From positions 248,001-312,000 of the forward strand of contig NZ_JFKD01000002.1 in NCBI RefSeq assembly GCF_002115725.1: DNA of 64,000 nucleotides, written 5' to 3'. Each line of letters opens with the position of its first letter. The stretch's first letter is position 1. Of the stretch, positions 60,742 through 64,000 are shown in pieces. The position numbers were made by a program, and so were the translations under genes. The notes under the pieces were generated by a model. It ran no database searches and was not told the origin of the DNA. It saw nothing but the letters and a program-made list of their open reading frames with translations. The DNA is from Marivita cryptomonadis (GTDB taxonomy: Bacteria; Pseudomonadota; Alphaproteobacteria; Rhodobacterales; Rhodobacteraceae).

Positions 60742-61399
60742 GGAATTGCAGAGCATCATTGAATGGCTGCGCGATTACTATGCAGTCGATGACATGGTGT
60801 ATCATTGGGTGTCCAGCAACGGTACGCAATACGGCTGTGGGACATATGATCCAAAATGGGTCGCGAGATATCTTGAAAAGGGTTATCTGCGCGTCGATCC
60901 AGTGGTGATTGGCTGTTATCAACGCTTCCACCCTGTTGATTGGAAACGGCTGGACTGGTCTGGGAAGGCTGCCCGTGCGTTTATGACCGATGCCATGGCA
61001 CACGGAATTGGCAATCAGGGGTATTCCATTCCGATCCGAGGGCCGAACGGCCAATTCGCGTTGTTCACGGTCAGCCACACTTGTGCAGACGATGAATGGG
61101 CGCGGTTTACTGAATTGAACCGACGTGATCTGATTTTGCTGGCGCATTACTTTAACCAAACCGCGCTCAAACTGGAGCCGGGCCGCAAACCAGAAGCGAC
61201 GCAACCATTGTCGCCACGCGAGGTTGAAACGATGACGCTGCTGGCGGTGGGCTATAGCCGTGCCCAAGTCGCCGATACTCTGTCGATCTCGGAACATACG
61301 CTGCGGGTGTATATCGAGAGCGCACGGTTCAAACTCGGTGCGCTCAACACCACACATGCGGTGGCCCGCGCCATGGCGCGTGGACAGATCGTCGTTTGA
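60671..61399 (+). CDS. luxR: LuxR-family quorum-sensing transcriptional regulator
   Basis: A 242-residue regulator. The autoinducer-binding domain (about 20-165) has the expected conserved Trp, Tyr, Asp and Pro positions in WVARYLEKGYLRVDPVV and PVDW. The C-terminal LuxR helix-turn-helix is LSPREVETMTLLAVGYSRAQ followed by VADTLSISEHTLRVYIESAR. GTG start at 60671, overlapping the small ORF. Paired with luxI downstream. Confidence 0.9.
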   Translation: MGFLERVPQLDDVIARLECAARLEELQSIIEWLRDYYAVDDMVYHWVSSNGTQYGCGTYDPKWVARYLEKGYLRVDPVVIGCYQRFHPVDWKRLDWSGKAARAFMTDAMAHGIGNQGYSIPIRGPNGQFALFTVSHTCADDEWARFTELNRRDLILLAHYFNQTALKLEPGRKPEATQPLSPREVETMTLLAVGYSRAQVADTLSISEHTLRVYIESARFKLGALNTTHAVARAMARGQIVV

Positions 61400-61501
61400 T
61401 TCAACGCGACGAACGGTTTTTCGCCTGACGCAACGCACGGTGCTGCAAGTATCCATTTACGAATAAGACCGAGCGTGCCCCCGGCAACGGAGGGCATTTT
61501 C

Positions 61502-62140
61502 ATGATTCGATATCTCTACGGGGATCAACTGGCCAAGTACCCGCATTTGGCCCGTACCATGTTCGAGGACCGCGCCGACCAGTTCAAAACGCGGCTAGGC
61601 TGGGACGTTACGGTCAACGCACATGGGCAAGAGCGGGACGAGTATGATGATCTCAACCCGCTTTATGTGATCTGGGAAACCGCAACTGGGGTCCATGGTG
61701 GGTCAATGCGGTTTCTGCCAACGACCGGGCGCACGATGGTCAATGATCACTTCCTCGAACTGACCGAAGGCGTGCCGTTTCAAAGTCCCTTCATCTGGGA
61801 ATGCACGCGCTTTTGCCTGTCGCGCCATGCCGAACCGGGAACGGCGGCGGCGCTTATGCTGGCGGGCGGTGAGGTCATGCAGGGATTTGGCGTTAAGCAT
61901 TTTGTCGGTGTGTTCGATGCCCGCATGGTGCGGATCTACAATCGGATCGGGGCCGCGCCGGAGGTACTGGGCACGCAAGGCGAAGGCCGTCAGTCAATTA
62001 GCGTGGGTCTGTGGGAGTTCAGCGCGGCGGCGCAGGAACGGGTGTCGCGGGTGGCTGGTATTCCTTTGCGGGCATCGCGTGGTTGGTTCGAGGCGTCTTT
62101 TGGTGACGTGGTGCCACAAAGGGATGTGAGCGCCGCCTGA
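61502..62140 (+). CDS. luxI: Acyl-homoserine-lactone synthase
   Basis: A 212-residue LuxI-type enzyme: the N-terminal Arg-x-x-x-Phe and Trp (RADQFKTRLGWDV), the acidic EYDDLNPLY, GGSMRFLPTTG, and WECTRFCL carry the conserved catalytic positions. The ATG at 61502 has GGAGGG seven bases upstream. It makes the signal read by the adjacent LuxR. The 102-bp gap from luxR has no convincing lux box. Confidence 0.93.
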   Translation: MIRYLYGDQLAKYPHLARTMFEDRADQFKTRLGWDVTVNAHGQERDEYDDLNPLYVIWETATGVHGGSMRFLPTTGRTMVNDHFLELTEGVPFQSPFIWECTRFCLSRHAEPGTAAALMLAGGEVMQGFGVKHFVGVFDARMVRIYNRIGAAPEVLGTQGEGRQSISVGLWEFSAAAQERVSRVAGIPLRASRGWFEASFGDVVPQRDVSAA

Positions 62141-62178
62141 CGCTGGTGCCTGTCGCGCGGGCGCTATAGGGTCCGCGC

Positions 62179-63711
62179 ATGACCTTGCCCGCGCTTACCT
62201 ATTCAGAAGATCAGGCCGCCGCACATGATGCGGTGGCTGATATGCTGCGTGAGGCGGGCATCGACCTTGATGATGGTCTGCTGCTGCCTCCGCGCGATGG
62301 CAAGGCCAAGATCATGGCGATCACCGGCAAGGCCGGATCGGGGAAGACGCTGCTTTTGGCGGAGCTTTGTAAATCGCTGCAGACCGCAGGTGTCGAGGTT
62401 GTGTCGGGCGACTATGAAGGGCGCAGGCGCAAGGACCGCCGAACGCTTGCAGTGCTGGCGCCGACCAACAAAGCGGCGTTCGTGTTGCGAATGCGCGGTG
62501 TGCCTGCAACGACCATTCACCGCATTCTTTATACGCCGGTTTATGACCCCGAATACGAGCGCATCGCCGAATGGCTGATGGGCAATGGTGAAAAGCCCGA
62601 GATCGAAGGCTTGACCGAAGAGGCATTGGCACGCGCGCAGACGTCTTTTGAATCGCACAAGTCGGTTCCGGCGGCTTTGGCCGCAGCGGGTTTGCGCGGA
62701 TCGGATTTCATCACAGGATGGAAGCGGCGGGAAGACCCGTTGGACATCGGCTTTGTCGATGAGGCGTCGATGCTGGATGAACGACAGGTCGAGGATCTTC
62801 GCGAGATTTTCCCGAACCTGCTGCTCTTCGGCGATCCGGCGCAGTTGGCGCCTGTGAACCAGTCCGGCAAGATGGTGTTCGAAACCTTGGATCCCAGCCA
62901 AGTGTTGAACCTGAACCGCATTCACCGGCAGGACGCGGACAATCCAATCCTTGATTTGGCCCATGCCTTGGCCGATCCGCAGCTTGATTTCTACGCATTC
63001 GAGCGGATGGTCGAAGACATTTCCCGCACAGATGATCGGGTTGTTCTGGGGCAACGGGTCGAGGTCGATCTGATGGCGCGCTCCCCGGTTCTGGTATGGC
63101 GTAATGCGACCCGCATCCGCCTGATCAATGCGTTCCGCGCGGTGCATGGCGCACCCGAGGATTCGTTGCTCGAAGGGGAACCCCTGATTTGTGACGGGCT
63201 TGAACTGCCGTTGAAGCACCGCAAGAAACGGCTGGACCTCGAGGCACGGGGGCTGATCAAGGGTGCGCAGGTGATTTATCTTGGACCTGGGCGCAAGCCG
63301 GGGTTTTCGCGTTTGCATGTGATCGGGGCGGAAGATCCGCAGGTGTCGGCGGCGTCGATTGTGAAGATCGAAAAGCCGGACGAGGAAGAGCCGTTCATTC
63401 CCTTTGCCGCTCGCATGGGCGCGACCTTTCTGCACGGCGCTGCGGTGACCATTCACAAGGCGCAGGGGTCGCAATGGGACACTGTTCAGGTGTTTGCGCC
63501 CGATCTTGAAGTCGCGGCACGCATGGGGCGGAGTGAGGCGGGCCAGCCTTTGTGGAAACGGCTGGCCTATGTTGCGATCACCCGCGCGTCGACCCGTCTG
63601 CATTGGGTGGTGCGCAACCGGTTGTCGAAACCCACCGGACCGTTGCAGGTGGATGATCTGAGGGCCGCGCCTGCGGCCCCCTTGGCGCTTGAAGTCGAAG
63701 CTGATTTCTAG
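62179..63711 (+). CDS. RecD/Pif1-like superfamily 1 DNA helicase
   Basis: A 510-residue helicase with Walker A ITGKAGSGKTLL, motif Ia (LAPTNKAAFVLR), Walker B GFVDEASML, motif III LLLFGDPAQLAPV, motif V TIHKAQGSQWDTV and motif VI YVAITRASTRLHWV. Lacking other domains, it is a stand-alone RecD-like ATPase, common in alphaproteobacteria and not part of RecBCD. It follows luxI by 38 bp and overlaps the convergent oxidoreductase gene by 4 bp. Confidence 0.85.
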   Translation: MTLPALTYSEDQAAAHDAVADMLREAGIDLDDGLLLPPRDGKAKIMAITGKAGSGKTLLLAELCKSLQTAGVEVVSGDYEGRRRKDRRTLAVLAPTNKAAFVLRMRGVPATTIHRILYTPVYDPEYERIAEWLMGNGEKPEIEGLTEEALARAQTSFESHKSVPAALAAAGLRGSDFITGWKRREDPLDIGFVDEASMLDERQVEDLREIFPNLLLFGDPAQLAPVNQSGKMVFETLDPSQVLNLNRIHRQDADNPILDLAHALADPQLDFYAFERMVEDISRTDDRVVLGQRVEVDLMARSPVLVWRNATRIRLINAFRAVHGAPEDSLLEGEPLICDGLELPLKHRKKRLDLEARGLIKGAQVIYLGPGRKPGFSRLHVIGAEDPQVSAASIVKIEKPDEEEPFIPFAARMGATFLHGAAVTIHKAQGSQWDTVQVFAPDLEVAARMGRSEAGQPLWKRLAYVAITRASTRLHWVVRNRLSKPTGPLQVDDLRAAPAAPLALEVEADF

Positions 63712-64000
63712 AGCTTGACGATCTGCTTGCCGGTATTGCCGCCCTTGAGCATGGCGATGAATGCATCGGGTGCGTTTTCCAGACCTTCGGCCACGTCTTC
63801 TAGATAGGCGATTTCGCCTGCCGCGACCTTGGGGCCAACGTCCTTGAGGAACGCCGGGTATTGATCCCAGTGGTCGAAGATGATGAAGCCCGAGACCTGA
63901 AGCCGCTTGACCAGAATGCTGCGCCACATTGCGGGCAGTTGGTTTTCGGGTGCGATGTTCGACCCACCATACCACGCGATCATCCCGCAAACCGGAATCC
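63708..64000 (-). CDS. NADP-dependent medium-chain oxidoreductase, C-terminal part
   Basis: The last 97 residues of a quinone-oxidoreductase-like (CurA/leukotriene B4 dehydrogenase-type) enzyme, running off the right edge: VCGMIAWYGG, MWRSILVKRLQVSGFIIFDH and the C-terminal FIAMLKGGNTGKQIVKL are typical. Its N-terminal catalytic and Rossmann parts are outside the window. Confidence 0.82.
   Translation of the reverse strand, partial: IPVCGMIAWYGGSNIAPENQLPAMWRSILVKRLQVSGFIIFDHWDQYPAFLKDVGPKVAAGEIAYLEDVAEGLENAPDAFIAMLKGGNTGKQIVKL

Noticed and set aside
61400..61501. A lux box between luxR and luxI (around CGCAACGCACGGTGCTGCAAG)
   Set aside because: Only a weak dyad with several mismatches to a 20-bp lux box; not enough to call.
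62203..63990. A 595-codon minus-strand frame opposite the RecD-like helicase
   Set aside because: Helicase motifs on the plus strand are intact; the antisense translation has no domain.

Overview
The window looks like a chromosomal segment of an alphaproteobacterium of the order Rhodobacterales, probably the roseobacter group. The grounds are the high GC content, the sucC-sucD-sucA-sucB-lpdA, mdh and sdhCDAB genes lying beside ethylmalonyl-CoA pathway genes (mcl2, mch, ecm, ccr), a glgP-B-C-A-X-malQ-pgm operon, an HvrA-like H-NS protein, a BLUF photoreceptor and a luxR-luxI pair. This rests on protein recognition by eye, with no database search. No tRNA, rRNA, CRISPR array or intact insertion sequence was seen.

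Region 1 (1-5.3 kb) is an accessory or mobile island. It holds the N-terminal part of a DNA methyltransferase running off the left edge, a mobile mystery protein A/B pair (Xre-like regulator plus Fic protein) behind three stacked inverted repeats, and a ColE1-like mobilization module. In that module the MbeB- and MbeD-like genes lie entirely inside the relaxase gene in another frame. A winged-helix, Rep-like gene follows. It resembles an integrated or decayed mobilizable plasmid.

Region 2 (5.3-9 kb) is a sitABCD manganese/iron ABC importer. Region 3 (9-22 kb) is a leftward glycogen operon in the order glgP, glgB, glgC, glgA, glgX, malQ, pgm, mostly joined by ATGA or TGATG overlaps and preceded by a LacI-type operator-like palindrome. 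Region 4 (22-29 kb) carries a GNAT acetyltransferase, a taurine-pyruvate aminotransferase, a zinc-ribbon membrane protein, ftsEX, an acyltransferase, a PPOX flavoprotein and a VOC protein.

Region 5 (29-51 kb) is the central-carbon block. The leftward sucC-hyp-sucD-sucA-sucB-hyp-MAPEG-lpdA operon is followed by an array of perfect palindromes. Then come a GT61-methyltransferase fusion, mdh, a TauE/SafE transporter, the mcl2-NnrU-DUF1737-mch-DUF4344 operon, and sdhC-D-A-lipoprotein-B. The suc and sdh promoters both carry two exact TGTGATCACA palindromes exactly 21 bp apart, about 112-117 nt before the first gene. This is the strongest candidate for an undescribed regulatory system in the window.

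Region 6 (51-64 kb) holds a BLUF protein lacking a canonical start, a DUF1989 gene behind a hairpin that masks its ribosome-binding site, hns-deoD, ecm divergent from an acyltransferase gene and ccr, then a CtrA-box-preceded small ORF-luxR-luxI cluster, a RecD-like helicase and the C-terminal part of an oxidoreductase at the right edge. Ccr, Ecm, Mcl2 and Mch supply four steps of acetyl-CoA assimilation by the ethylmalonyl-CoA pathway, which feeds malate and succinyl-CoA into the TCA enzymes encoded alongside.
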